15,228 bases of DNA from CAZDUS01 sp964508705 (GTDB lineage: Bacteria; Verrucomicrobiota; Kiritimatiellia; CAIKKV01; CAITUY01): contig CAZDUS010000045.1 of NCBI GenBank assembly GCA_964508705.1, positions 1 through 15,228 of the forward strand. Reading direction: 5' to 3'. This document shows, in pieces, positions 7,386 to 13,578 of this stretch (the first letter of the stretch is position 1; every line of letters starts with the position of its first letter). The notes below the pieces were generated by a model. The model was given only the letters and a program-made list of their open reading frames with translations, did no database searches and was not told where the DNA came from. The translations under genes and the position numbers were made by a program.

Positions 7386-7922
7386 ATGAACACCAAGCCC
7401 AATGTAACCCTCATCCTCGGTGGCGCCCGTAGCGGCAAAAGCTCATTCGCCCAGTCTTTCGCCGAACGACAATGGAAATCGCCTCTCTATCTGGCCACCG
7501 CCGAAGTGCTCGACCGCGAAATGGAAGAACGAATTCACCTCCATAAAACAAAACGCGGATCTCGCTGGGCATGCATTGAGGAACCCGTCCGCCTCTCACA
7601 AGCCATCGCTAAACCTCATCCCGGCCACGATGGCATCCTTGTCGATTGCCTGACGTTGTGGCTGTCCAATGTTCTGCTAAAGGAAGGATCCGCCGCTGTC
7701 GCAACCCGAAAGGCGGAATTATTGAAAACGCTCACCGCGCCGCCAATGGATATCGTCCTTGTGAGCAATGAAGTCGGTATGGGCATCGTACCCGACACCG
7801 AACTGGGCCGCGAGTTCCGCGACCTCCAGGGCTGGCTTAATCAGGATGTCGCCACCGTCGCCGATACTGTGGTCTTCGTAGCCGCCGGGCTCCCTCTCAT
7901 CCTAAAGGGCTCCCTCCCCTAA
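7386..7922 (+). CDS. cobU: Adenosylcobinamide kinase / adenosylcobinamide-phosphate guanylyltransferase
   Basis: Bifunctional enzyme of the cobamide nucleotide loop pathway. It phosphorylates adenosylcobinamide and then transfers GMP to give AdoCbi-GDP, ready for lower-ligand attachment by CobS. The 178 residues match the family length. Motifs: P-loop GGARSGKS (12-19), RIHLHKTKRGSRW (49-61) with His53 the probable guanylylated residue, VDCLTLWLSNVLL, SNEVGMGIVP, and GREFRDLQGWLNQDVA through VVFVAAGLPLILKG. It starts 12 bp after cbiR and is surely cotranscribed. Together CbiR opens an imported cobamide and CobU re-activates the cobinamide product. The other required enzymes (CobS, CobT, CbiZ-like or phosphatase steps) are not in the window. 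Confidence 0.97.
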   Translation: MNTKPNVTLILGGARSGKSSFAQSFAERQWKSPLYLATAEVLDREMEERIHLHKTKRGSRWACIEEPVRLSQAIAKPHPGHDGILVDCLTLWLSNVLLKEGSAAVATRKAELLKTLTAPPMDIVLVSNEVGMGIVPDTELGREFRDLQGWLNQDVATVADTVVFVAAGLPLILKGSLP

Positions 7923-7932
7923 CTCCCTGAAC

Positions 7933-7960
7933 TAAAGTCCAAGGTCTGCGGTCTAAAGTC
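7933..7960 (+). repeat. Heptamer array, units ending GTC
   Basis: Four 7-nt units in strict register, first and last TAAAGTC, middle ones CAAGGTC-like. It fills most of the 49-bp convergent spacer between cobU and the nucleotidyltransferase gene, where a terminator would be expected; no stem-loop terminator is seen there. Confidence 0.75.
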
Positions 7961-7971
7961 TCTCTCCCCCT

Positions 7972-8877
7972 TCACCCCCACAACCGCTCAGGATAAACAC
8001 CCTGATCAATCAATCGGCGAATCCCCGCCACCACCACATCCTTATCCTGCGGATACGTCACCCCAAACCAAAGCTCGGGTGTGTTCAACACCTGCACAGT
8101 TGCCTTGTTTGCCTTGATCAATCCATCCACAACGGTCGGCAGGAAAAACTCCGCCTTGGGATTGTCACCGCTCGCCTTGAGGAATACACCAAACTCCCGC
8201 CCCAACGCCTCAAACAACGAAGGCGTCAATCCCCACATGTTCATGGAAACCAGCTCATCCCCAGTCAACTGATGCCACACATTGTCCGCCGTGGAAAAAC
8301 GCGCGCCCTTCTCGGTCTTCTCAATCGCCGTCCGCTCCACCACACTCTTCAACTGTCCATCCGCCGCGACAGCACACACTCCACGCGCCACATGACCATG
8401 CTCCGACAGGGTGTTCCGCAACTGGAACCCGACCATCGCGTACTGGCTCCCCTGCGCTGGAATCTTTCCCAGGAATCCACCCAACGCGTCAAAGGAACGC
8501 CGCCCGTAAAAATCATCCGCGTTGATAACGCCAAACGGCGACTTCACAACATCCCGGCACGCCAGCACCGCATGTCCCGTCCCCCACGGCTTCTTCCGCG
8601 CCTCAGGCACACTGAACCCTGCCGGCAAATCCATCATGTCCTGATAAACATAATCCACGGGAATATGCTTCTCAAACCGCGCCGCTACAATCGACCGGAA
8701 ATCCTTTTCAATATCACGTCGTATCACGCACACCACGCGATCAAACCCGGCCCTGATCGCGTCATACACCGAATACTCGATGACAATCGCCCCGTTCGGT
8801 CCTACCGCCTCGATCTGCTTCAACCCGCCATACCGGCTCCCGATCCCCGCCGCTAAAACCACCAACGTTTTTCCCAT
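7972..8877 (-). CDS. Sugar-phosphate nucleotidyltransferase family protein
   Basis: Cytoplasmic GT-A-type nucleotidyltransferase of 301 residues that probably couples a sugar 1-phosphate to a nucleoside triphosphate. The nucleotide-binding motif is at the N-terminus: LAAGIGSRYGGLKQ (about 7-20). It is followed by GPNGAIVIEYSVYDAIRAGF, the metal-site-like INADDFYG near 120, and a C-terminal substrate region (NPKAEFFLPTVV, WFGVTYPQDK). The exact sugar and nucleotide cannot be read from the sequence; the AVGPNG.. variant differs from classic RfbA/GalU enzymes. The start at ATG 8877 has AAGGAG upstream. It lies 28 bp downstream of the LysM lipoprotein gene, so the two form an operon, which hints at an envelope or surface-glycan role (inference). 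Confidence 0.87.
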   Translation of the reverse strand: MGKTLVVLAAGIGSRYGGLKQIEAVGPNGAIVIEYSVYDAIRAGFDRVVCVIRRDIEKDFRSIVAARFEKHIPVDYVYQDMMDLPAGFSVPEARKKPWGTGHAVLACRDVVKSPFGVINADDFYGRRSFDALGGFLGKIPAQGSQYAMVGFQLRNTLSEHGHVARGVCAVAADGQLKSVVERTAIEKTEKGARFSTADNVWHQLTGDELVSMNMWGLTPSLFEALGREFGVFLKASGDNPKAEFFLPTVVDGLIKANKATVQVLNTPELWFGVTYPQDKDVVVAGIRRLIDQGVYPERLWG

Positions 8878-8905
8878 AACCAACTCTCCTTGCGTTTATA
8901 ACTTT

Positions 8906-9433
8906 TCAGCGTTGCGGAATAAACAACTTCTGCCCCACACGCACCACATCCGACTTAAGCCCGTTCGCCTTCTTGATGGACGACGAATTAACCTTGTACG
9001 CCGCCGCAATCGCCGACAACGTCTCGCCGGACTTCACCACATGCTCATATCCTGTTTCCGATGCCGAGGAACTACCTCGTCCCGATGACGACCCGCCTGA
9101 ACTGCCAACGATCGACGCCACTTTGGTCACAATCTCGCGGCGGTCCGCTTCCCGCGCCGCGCCCAATGCCTGAACCTGCCGCTCCAGGGTCTCCAGCCGG
9201 TTCTTGGTCGTCACATCCTCTCGCGGCGCGCGACGCAACGTTTCAATCTCCCGCATCAACGCCTGTTGTTCCAGTTGCAACCCGTTGATTCTCTCATTCA
9301 TGCGCTGGATATCCGCGCACATGCTTTCCCAATCCGCCTGCTGACGCGCCATGCTGGCCTGATCAACCAACGTTACACACCCCCCAGCCATCAACATTGC
9401 CGCCATCATTCCAATCGTCAAAATCTTCTTCAT
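8906..9433 (-). CDS. LysM-domain lipoprotein with coiled coil
   Basis: A 175-residue envelope protein. It begins MKKILTIGMMAAMLMAGGC, a lipoprotein-type signal with the probable lipidated Cys at 19 (the lipobox AGG-C has an unusual Ala at -3). Residues about 25-100 are rich in E, Q, R and L and predict a coiled coil (MNERINGLQLEQQALMREIE, LETLERQVQALG). A Ser/Gly-rich linker (GSSGGSSSGRGSSS) leads to a C-terminal LysM domain at about 130-174 (VKSGETLSAIAAAYKVN to VRVGQKLFIP). It is probably anchored in the outer membrane and binds peptidoglycan. GGAGGGAA upstream supports the start. No catalytic domain is present. Confidence 0.9.
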   Translation of the reverse strand: MKKILTIGMMAAMLMAGGCVTLVDQASMARQQADWESMCADIQRMNERINGLQLEQQALMREIETLRRAPREDVTTKNRLETLERQVQALGAAREADRREIVTKVASIVGSSGGSSSGRGSSSASETGYEHVVKSGETLSAIAAAYKVNSSSIKKANGLKSDVVRVGQKLFIPQR

Positions 9434-9523
9434 CGTGCTTTTCCCTCCATAAAAAATGCAGACCCCCTGTCTATCAAACGCATCCCCACCGCCTCAAGCC
9501 CCTTTTACCCCAAGTCTTGCTCG

Positions 9524-9547
9524 TAATCATAATCTTAATCGTAATCC
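9524..9547 (+). repeat. Hexamer array TAATCN
   Basis: Four consecutive 6-nt units TAATC plus one variable base; the variable base is A, T, G and C in turn. It is the only array in the window with a 6-nt period. Confidence 0.75.
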
Positions 9548-9565
9548 TCCCTCTTCCTCTGGACA

Positions 9566-9593
9566 TTGAATATTCCTTGTTGAATATTGAACA
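9566..9593 (+). repeat. Heptamer array TTGAATA
   Basis: Four 7-nt units: TTGAATA, a diverged TTCCTTG, TTGAATA and TTGAACA. The nonamer TTGAATATT recurs exactly 14 nt apart, which shows the 7-nt register. Confidence 0.65.
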
Positions 9594-9620
9594 TTCACTC
9601 CCACCCTCTCCTCCCCCCCC

Positions 9621-9760
9621 TCCGCCTTCTGCCCTCCGCCTTCCGCCTTCTGCCTTCTGCCTTCTGCCTTCTGCCTTCCGCCTTCCGCACTCCGCCTTCC
9701 GCCTTCTGCCTTCCGCCCTCCGCCTTCCGCCTTCTGCCTTCCGCCCTCTACCCTCCCCCT
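9621..9760 (+). repeat. Long heptamer array TCYGCCT, about 18 clear units
   Basis: Eighteen consecutive in-register heptamers from 9621 to 9746, then about two degenerate units to 9760. Nearly all variation is a C/T transition at position 3 (TCCGCCT versus TCTGCCT) and T/C at position 7; one unit is TCCGCAC. There are no insertions or deletions. Four TCTGCCT units in a row (9649-9676) look like the most recent expansion. Confidence 0.93.
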
Positions 9761-9774
9761 GCTCCCTTCCTCCA

Positions 9775-9798
9775 CATTAACCATCAACCATTAACCAT
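9775..9798 (+). repeat. Heptamer array CATTAAC at the pcm 3' end
   Basis: Three 7-nt units (CATTAAC, CATCAAC, CATTAAC) plus a partial fourth. On the minus strand the third unit contains the TAA stop of pcm (9791-9793). Confidence 0.8.
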
Positions 9799-10462
9799 TC
9801 CCCCTGCCCCTCCCCGCCACCATCGGAACAAACCTCACCGGCAAATCATTCTCCAGCCTCGCCAGCCCCAGGCATTTTCTCACCATCACCAACCTCTGAT
9901 CCCCACTCGGTCCAACAGGAAGTATCATGCGTCCACCATCCCGCAATTGATCCACCAGCGCTTGCGGAACAGCTTCCGGCGCGCACGTGGCAATCACCGC
10001 ATCATACGGCGCATGCTCCGGCCATCCCTTATAGCCATCCCCCGTCAGCACCTGAACCCGCTCACCAAGCCCTTCGCCAGCCAACACGTCCCGCGCATGT
10101 TGCGCCAGCCCTGCGTTAACCTCCACCGAATACACCTTTACCCCGAGCGCCGCCAGCACCGCCGCCTGATATCCCGACCCCGTTCCAACCTCCAACACCT
10201 TTTCGCCGGCCTGCAACTTCAGCTTCTCCGTCATGTAGGCCACAATGTATGGCTGCGAAATCGTCTGCCCGTCGCCAATGCTCCACGGATGATCCCCATA
10301 AGACACTCCGCGTTGACGATGCTCCAGTGGAATAAACATATGCCGCCGGACATTCCCCATCACACTTAATATGCGTTGATCATGAATGCCATAGCGCTTC
10401 AATACCTCAACCATCTCACCCCGCTCCCGCGCCAATAAATCTTCCCCAATATCTTCTGTCAT
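9791..10462 (-). CDS. pcm: Protein-L-isoaspartate O-methyltransferase
   Basis: Uses S-adenosylmethionine to methylate isoaspartyl residues in damaged proteins and so start their repair. The 223-residue product matches the family. Motifs: a YGDHPWSIGDGQTISQPYIV region (about 55-74), SAM-binding motif VLEVGTGSGYQAAVLA (about 89-104), VYSVEVNAGLAQHAR, GDGYKGWPEHAPYDAVIATCA, and GGRMILPVG. GGAAGGG lies upstream of the ATG. The C-terminal VAGRGRGNG and the stop run into the CATTAAC heptamer array, so the natural end may have been altered. It lies 51 bp downstream of the SDR gene, same strand, with a nonamer array in between. Confidence 0.95.
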   Translation of the reverse strand: MTEDIGEDLLARERGEMVEVLKRYGIHDQRILSVMGNVRRHMFIPLEHRQRGVSYGDHPWSIGDGQTISQPYIVAYMTEKLKLQAGEKVLEVGTGSGYQAAVLAALGVKVYSVEVNAGLAQHARDVLAGEGLGERVQVLTGDGYKGWPEHAPYDAVIATCAPEAVPQALVDQLRDGGRMILPVGPSGDQRLVMVRKCLGLARLENDLPVRFVPMVAGRGRGNG

Positions 10463-10480
10463 ACGTCAACCCTTCCATCC

Positions 10481-10506
10481 CCCTTCGTGATCTTTGTGGT
10501 CAACTC
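10481..10506 (+). repeat. TTCGTG nonamer array, copy 4
   Basis: Two 9-nt units (CCCTTCGTG, ATCTTTGTG) followed by the tail GTCAACTC. It lies between the SDR gene and pcm, both on the minus strand, yet has the same plus-strand orientation as the copies next to plus-strand genes. Confidence 0.8.
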
Positions 10507-10513
10507 CCCCCCC

Positions 10514-11296
10514 TCACACATAAATCATCTTCCGCGTCATCCCGCCATCCACCACCATATTCGCACCCGTAACAAAACCACTCCTGTCAGAAGCCAAATA
10601 CGCCGCCAACTCAGCCACATCTTCCGGACTTCCAACACGCCCCGCCCAGTGTTGTTTCTTATCCTCATCGCTATGCACCGGCTCTTTCCGCATACTCCCC
10701 TTCGCCCATGCACCTGTCTCGATCCATCCAGGACTAATGCAGTTCACTCGGACTTCCGGCGCCAGACTTGCCGCCAGCGCATGCGTCAACGCCACAATGC
10801 CACCCTTGCTCGCCGTATAGGCTTCCGTATTCGGCTCCGACATCAAAGCCCGCGTGGAAGCAATGTTGATGATAACCCCGTGATTAGTACGCAAAAAGCT
10901 CTCGAAATATTTCGAGCAAAGAAACGGCCCCGTCAGATTAACCCCAATAACACGCTCCCAATCCGCTAAACCGAGTTTCTCCAGAGGCCGGTTACAGGCA
11001 GTGGCCGCATTATTGATCAACACGTCTATCCCTTCAGGAAACGCCTTCAACGTCTCATCAACAAGACGCACGACATCCGCCTCAACTGCCACATTAACCT
11101 GACAAAAGCGAATATCCCCCAATGCGGAATATTCCGCCGCCGTCTCATTCCCCGCGTCTGCATCAACTTCCGCAATCATCACCGCACATCCATCCGACAG
11201 AAATCGCCGTGCCATCGCCTTCCCGATCCCCTGTCCCCCGCCAGTAATCACAACCACCCGCCCACCCTCACTACCAAGTTTGTCCTTTTGCATCAT
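10514..11296 (-). CDS. Short-chain dehydrogenase/reductase (classical SDR)
   Basis: NAD(P)-dependent oxidoreductase of 260 residues with a Rossmann fold. Visible elements: cofactor motif TGGGQGIG (18-25), NNAA (95-98), Asn120, and the catalytic Ser147, Tyr160 and Lys164 (YTASKGG). The C-terminal SGFVTGANMVVDGG is typical of classical SDRs. The residue after the second strand (IAEVDAD, acidic) favours NAD over NADP. The substrate cannot be inferred. The gene starts at ATG 11296 or the adjacent ATG 11293, with GAGGG just upstream. It touches the end of the sulfatase maturase frame in an AAATGATG junction, which suggests translational coupling. The maturase end is uncertain because of the N gap. 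Confidence 0.93.
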   Translation of the reverse strand: MMQKDKLGSEGGRVVVITGGGQGIGKAMARRFLSDGCAVMIAEVDADAGNETAAEYSALGDIRFCQVNVAVEADVVRLVDETLKAFPEGIDVLINNAATACNRPLEKLGLADWERVIGVNLTGPFLCSKYFESFLRTNHGVIINIASTRALMSEPNTEAYTASKGGIVALTHALAASLAPEVRVNCISPGWIETGAWAKGSMRKEPVHSDEDKKQHWAGRVGSPEDVAELAAYLASDRSGFVTGANMVVDGGMTRKMIYV

Positions 11297-12615
11297 TTAA
11301 TCCCTCGGCTNNNNNNNNNNNNNNNNNNNNNNNNNNNNNNNNNNNNNNNNNNNNNNNNNNNNNNNNNNNNNNNNNNNNNNNNNNNNNNNNNNNNNNNNNN
11401 NNNNNNNNNNTCGTCCGCATGACCAAAAAACCGCTTCAAGCCCGGACAAAAATAATTTAGCCCCGGCTCGCCATCCGGAGTCCTCACAAACCGGTTCCTC
11501 GGACATTCCCCATGACACGCAAAGCGATACTTGCACGCCTGACAATACGCTGGCAACAAACTGCTCTTGTTCATTCCGAACAACGCCTGCCGCCCCGAGA
11601 ACACCATATCCGGCAGACTCTTCTCCATCACATTCCCCAGCCGGTATTCCGGATAAACAAAATGGTCGCAACTATAAAGACTCCCGTCGCGCTCAAGAAC
11701 CACCGCCTTGCCACATATCTCGGCAAACACACAAATCTGCGCCGGCATCCCCGCCCACGCCGCCGCACTGGTCTCAAACAAATTCACAAAATGCCGTCCG
11801 ATATCTCGATTCCACCACTCATCGAACACCCTGCACAAAAACGCGCCCAGCTCTTCCGGATCCACCGACCAGTCATAAACCACCGACTCCGGATTCCCCG
11901 GTCGCGCCGCCGGAGTGCCCGTCACCGGCATCCGCTCCACATCCCAATGCATTGGTGCCGTCTTCTCAAATCCCTTCGGCTCCACCATCGGTATCATCTG
12001 CACCAACCGCGCCCCGACTTCACGCGTCAGAAACCGGTACACATCCAGCGGATACCGGGCATTCACACGATTGATCACCGTCAGGGTGTTGAACATCACC
12101 CCTCTCTTCTTCATCATCTTCGCCGACGCCATCACCCGGTCAAATGTCGGCTGACCGCCTTTCGCTTTCCGGTAGGTGTCGTGAAGCTCCTTGGGCCCGT
12201 CAATACTCAACCCCACCAGAAACCCGTTCCGCTTGAGAAAATCACACCACTCCTCATCCAGCAGTGTGCCATTCGTCTGGAGATTATTGACCACGCTCTT
12301 GGAAGGCGGACAGTGCCGATTCTGAAACTCCACCACCTTGCGGAAGAAATCCAACCCGAGCAATGTCGGCTCGCCCCCCTGCCAGTCAAACACGATCTCC
12401 ACCGCGTCGTTGCTTTCAATATAGGAGCGGACATATCGCTCCAGAACGTCCTCTGGAATCGGAACCACCCCGGAGTTCCCCAGCAGCGATTCCTTGCTGA
12501 GATAATAGCAATAGTCGCAATTCAGATTACACACCGGGCCGAGCGGCTTGCACATCACGCTGTAATGCTGGGCGAACGATCCCGGCAACCTCTGAATTTC
12601 TTGATCATTTGGCAT
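11293..12615 (-). CDS. Anaerobic sulfatase maturase (radical SAM/SPASM), interrupted by N gap
   Basis: Converts the active-site Cys or Ser of sulfatases to formylglycine without oxygen. The radical SAM cluster motif is CNLNCDYC (C29, C33, C36). It is followed by FDWQGGEPTLLG and a TIM-barrel core with QTNGTLLDEEWCDFL and GLSIDGPKELHDTYRK. The SPASM region has Cys ligands including LYSCDHFVYPEYRLGNV and CQACKYRFACHGECPRNRF, then LNYFCPGLKRFFGH. Some 401 residues precede the 100-N gap, close to full family length. What follows the gap in the displayed frame (SRGIK, stop) cannot be trusted because the gap size is nominal. The upstream spacer to the divergent MipA-like gene is only 27 bp, with AGGG before the ATG. 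No sulfatase gene is in the window. Confidence 0.93.
   Translation of the reverse strand: MPNDQEIQRLPGSFAQHYSVMCKPLGPVCNLNCDYCYYLSKESLLGNSGVVPIPEDVLERYVRSYIESNDAVEIVFDWQGGEPTLLGLDFFRKVVEFQNRHCPPSKSVVNNLQTNGTLLDEEWCDFLKRNGFLVGLSIDGPKELHDTYRKAKGGQPTFDRVMASAKMMKKRGVMFNTLTVINRVNARYPLDVYRFLTREVGARLVQMIPMVEPKGFEKTAPMHWDVERMPVTGTPAARPGNPESVVYDWSVDPEELGAFLCRVFDEWWNRDIGRHFVNLFETSAAAWAGMPAQICVFAEICGKAVVLERDGSLYSCDHFVYPEYRLGNVMEKSLPDMVFSGRQALFGMNKSSLLPAYCQACKYRFACHGECPRNRFVRTPDGEPGLNYFCPGLKRFFGHADXXXXXXXXXXXXXXXXXXXXXXXXXXXXXXXXXXSRGIK
11311..11410. other. Assembly gap (100 N)
   Basis: Exactly 100 N, the usual placeholder for a scaffold gap of unknown length. It falls in the last codons of the sulfatase maturase gene. 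Given the repeats at other gene ends here, a collapsed tandem repeat is a plausible cause. Confidence 0.95.
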
Positions 12616-12642
12616 AACGCCCTATGATACGCTCTCTGTTTC

Positions 12643-13437
12643 ATGAATGTCATTCGCAAAACTTTCGTTTTCACTTCAGCCATTCTCTGCGCACTGGCAT
12701 ACCCCTGCATGTCAGCTCCGGCTGGCCCCATGGGAAAACCCGGAGGCTATCCAGTTTCCTCATCAAACCGTTTCGCTGTCGGCGCCGCCGCCATTGTCAG
12801 CGAAAGCCCCTACGTCGGCGCCGATCCCCGCATCATTCCCGTCCCTGTCTTCTCCTACCGGGGCCCCCGCTTCCAACTGAACGGTATCCGCGCCTCCTAC
12901 TCCCTCATCCAAAGCCCTTTTTACTCAATCTCACCCGTCGCCCAGTGGCGCTTCTCCCCTTACGAATCCGACGACAGCCCCGCCCTCCACGGAATGCAGG
13001 ACCGCCCCAACACCGTCGATGCAGGACTCCGTCTCTCCGGCCCGCGCTTCCTCCCACTCGACACCGGCATCGAAGTCCGCGGCGACACATTCGGCGCTTA
13101 TGATGGACTCGTCACTTCGCTGGATCTCGGCTGGCGCTTCCGCTACCAAAAAGGAATGTTCCGCCCCTTCATCCGCACCGAGTGGCTAAGCCCAAAACTC
13201 GCCGAACACCTTTACGGCGTCCGCCCGGACGAAGTGCTTCCCGACCGCCCGGCTTATTCACCTGACGGCTCATGGCAGATCAGTTTGGACAGCTTACTGG
13301 TTCACGCCTTTGACAATCGTTGGGAGTTCACGGCTTCCGCCGGATTGGTCTTCTTGGATTCAGAAGCAACGGAAAGTCCCATTGTGGATAAATCTACCCT
13401 CTGGCGCACCATGGCCGGTTTCGGCTACCGCTTCTAG
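12643..13437 (+). CDS. MipA/OmpV-family outer-membrane protein
   Basis: A 264-residue exported beta-barrel of the MipA/OmpV family, members of which include an MltA-interacting scaffold protein and vibrio OmpV. It has a signal peptide ending near PCMSA-P (residues 1-25). The family motif follows: FAVGAAAIVSESPYVGADPR leading into IIPVPVFSYRGPRFQLNG (about 44-81). Alternating strands then run to a C-terminal aromatic strand ending MAGFGYRF, with the terminal Phe expected for Bam-dependent assembly. No clear ribosome binding site precedes the ATG. The TAG stop is part of the CTAG that borders the inverted-repeat element at 13434-13570. It is divergent from the sulfatase maturase gene. Confidence 0.88.
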   Translation: MNVIRKTFVFTSAILCALAYPCMSAPAGPMGKPGGYPVSSSNRFAVGAAAIVSESPYVGADPRIIPVPVFSYRGPRFQLNGIRASYSLIQSPFYSISPVAQWRFSPYESDDSPALHGMQDRPNTVDAGLRLSGPRFLPLDTGIEVRGDTFGAYDGLVTSLDLGWRFRYQKGMFRPFIRTEWLSPKLAEHLYGVRPDEVLPDRPAYSPDGSWQISLDSLLVHAFDNRWEFTASAGLVFLDSEATESPIVDKSTLWRTMAGFGYRF

Positions 13438-13570
13438 GAGCCTGTCGAAAAACTCCCAGCTCAGCCAGAGGCTTCGCCCCACCAGAAGAAACTCCCTGTA
13501 TTTCGGTAGGGCGAGGCGTCCCTGCCGAGCCGTCTTTTGCTGATGATTAGTTTTTTCAACAGGCTGCTAG
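13434..13570. mobile_element. MITE-like element with terminal inverted repeats, CTAG-flanked
   Basis: The left end (13434) reads CTAGGAGCCTGTCGAAAAA. The right end (13548-13570), read on the minus strand, is CTAGCAGCCTGTTGAAAAAA. The two match over about 20 nt with two mismatches and one extra A. The CTAG at each end is either a 4-bp target duplication or part of the repeat. The 129-bp interior has no transposase, so it would be non-autonomous. Termini of the GCCTGTTGAAAAA type are, from memory, shared with several IS families; the family cannot be fixed here. The left CTAG contains the stop codon of the MipA-like gene. Confidence 0.7.
13503..13528 (+). terminator. Hairpin inside the inverted-repeat element, possible terminator
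   Basis: Arms TCGGTAGGG and CCCTGCCGA pair over nine positions with one U-G wobble in RNA, around an 8-nt loop. A short TTTT follows at 13534-13537. It lies 66 bp after the stop of the MipA-like gene. The stem is good, but the T-run is short and offset by 5 nt, so a terminator role is only possible. Confidence 0.35.
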
Positions 13571-13578
13571 TCCCCCCG

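Larger units (their letters stand above)
9434..9790. other. 357-bp spacer composed largely of tandem repeats
   Basis: Lies between pcm and the LysM lipoprotein gene. It holds, in order, a hexamer array (9524-9547), a TTGAATA heptamer array (9566-9593), the long TCYGCCT heptamer array (9621-9760) and the start of the CATTAAC array (9775-9798). The long array has no stops for some distance in several frames on both strands, which yields spurious reading frames full of PSAFR- or KAEGG-type repeats. I do not regard these as genes. Confidence 0.7.

Noticed and set aside
7923..7971. Intrinsic terminator between convergent cobU and the nucleotidyltransferase gene
   Set aside because: No inverted repeat followed by T-runs is visible; the spacer is a direct heptamer array.
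9621..9760. CRISPR-like array
   Set aside because: Units are 7 nt and directly adjacent with no spacers, and no cas genes are present.
9397..10369. Open frames on both strands across the heptamer array, encoding PSAFRLL- or RQKAEGG-type repeats
   Set aside because: A stop-free 7-nt repeat gives open frames automatically. They lack ribosome binding sites, and the plus-strand one runs antisense through pcm. Treated as artefacts.
11293..11310. SRGIK as the true C-terminus of the sulfatase maturase
   Set aside because: The reading frame through a gap of nominal length is arbitrary. It is kept within the feature span but not claimed.
11512..12627. Long plus-strand frame opposite the sulfatase maturase
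   Set aside because: Its His/Arg/Pro-rich translation has no recognisable motifs, whereas the minus strand encodes a clear radical SAM protein. It is an antisense shadow of a GC-rich gene.
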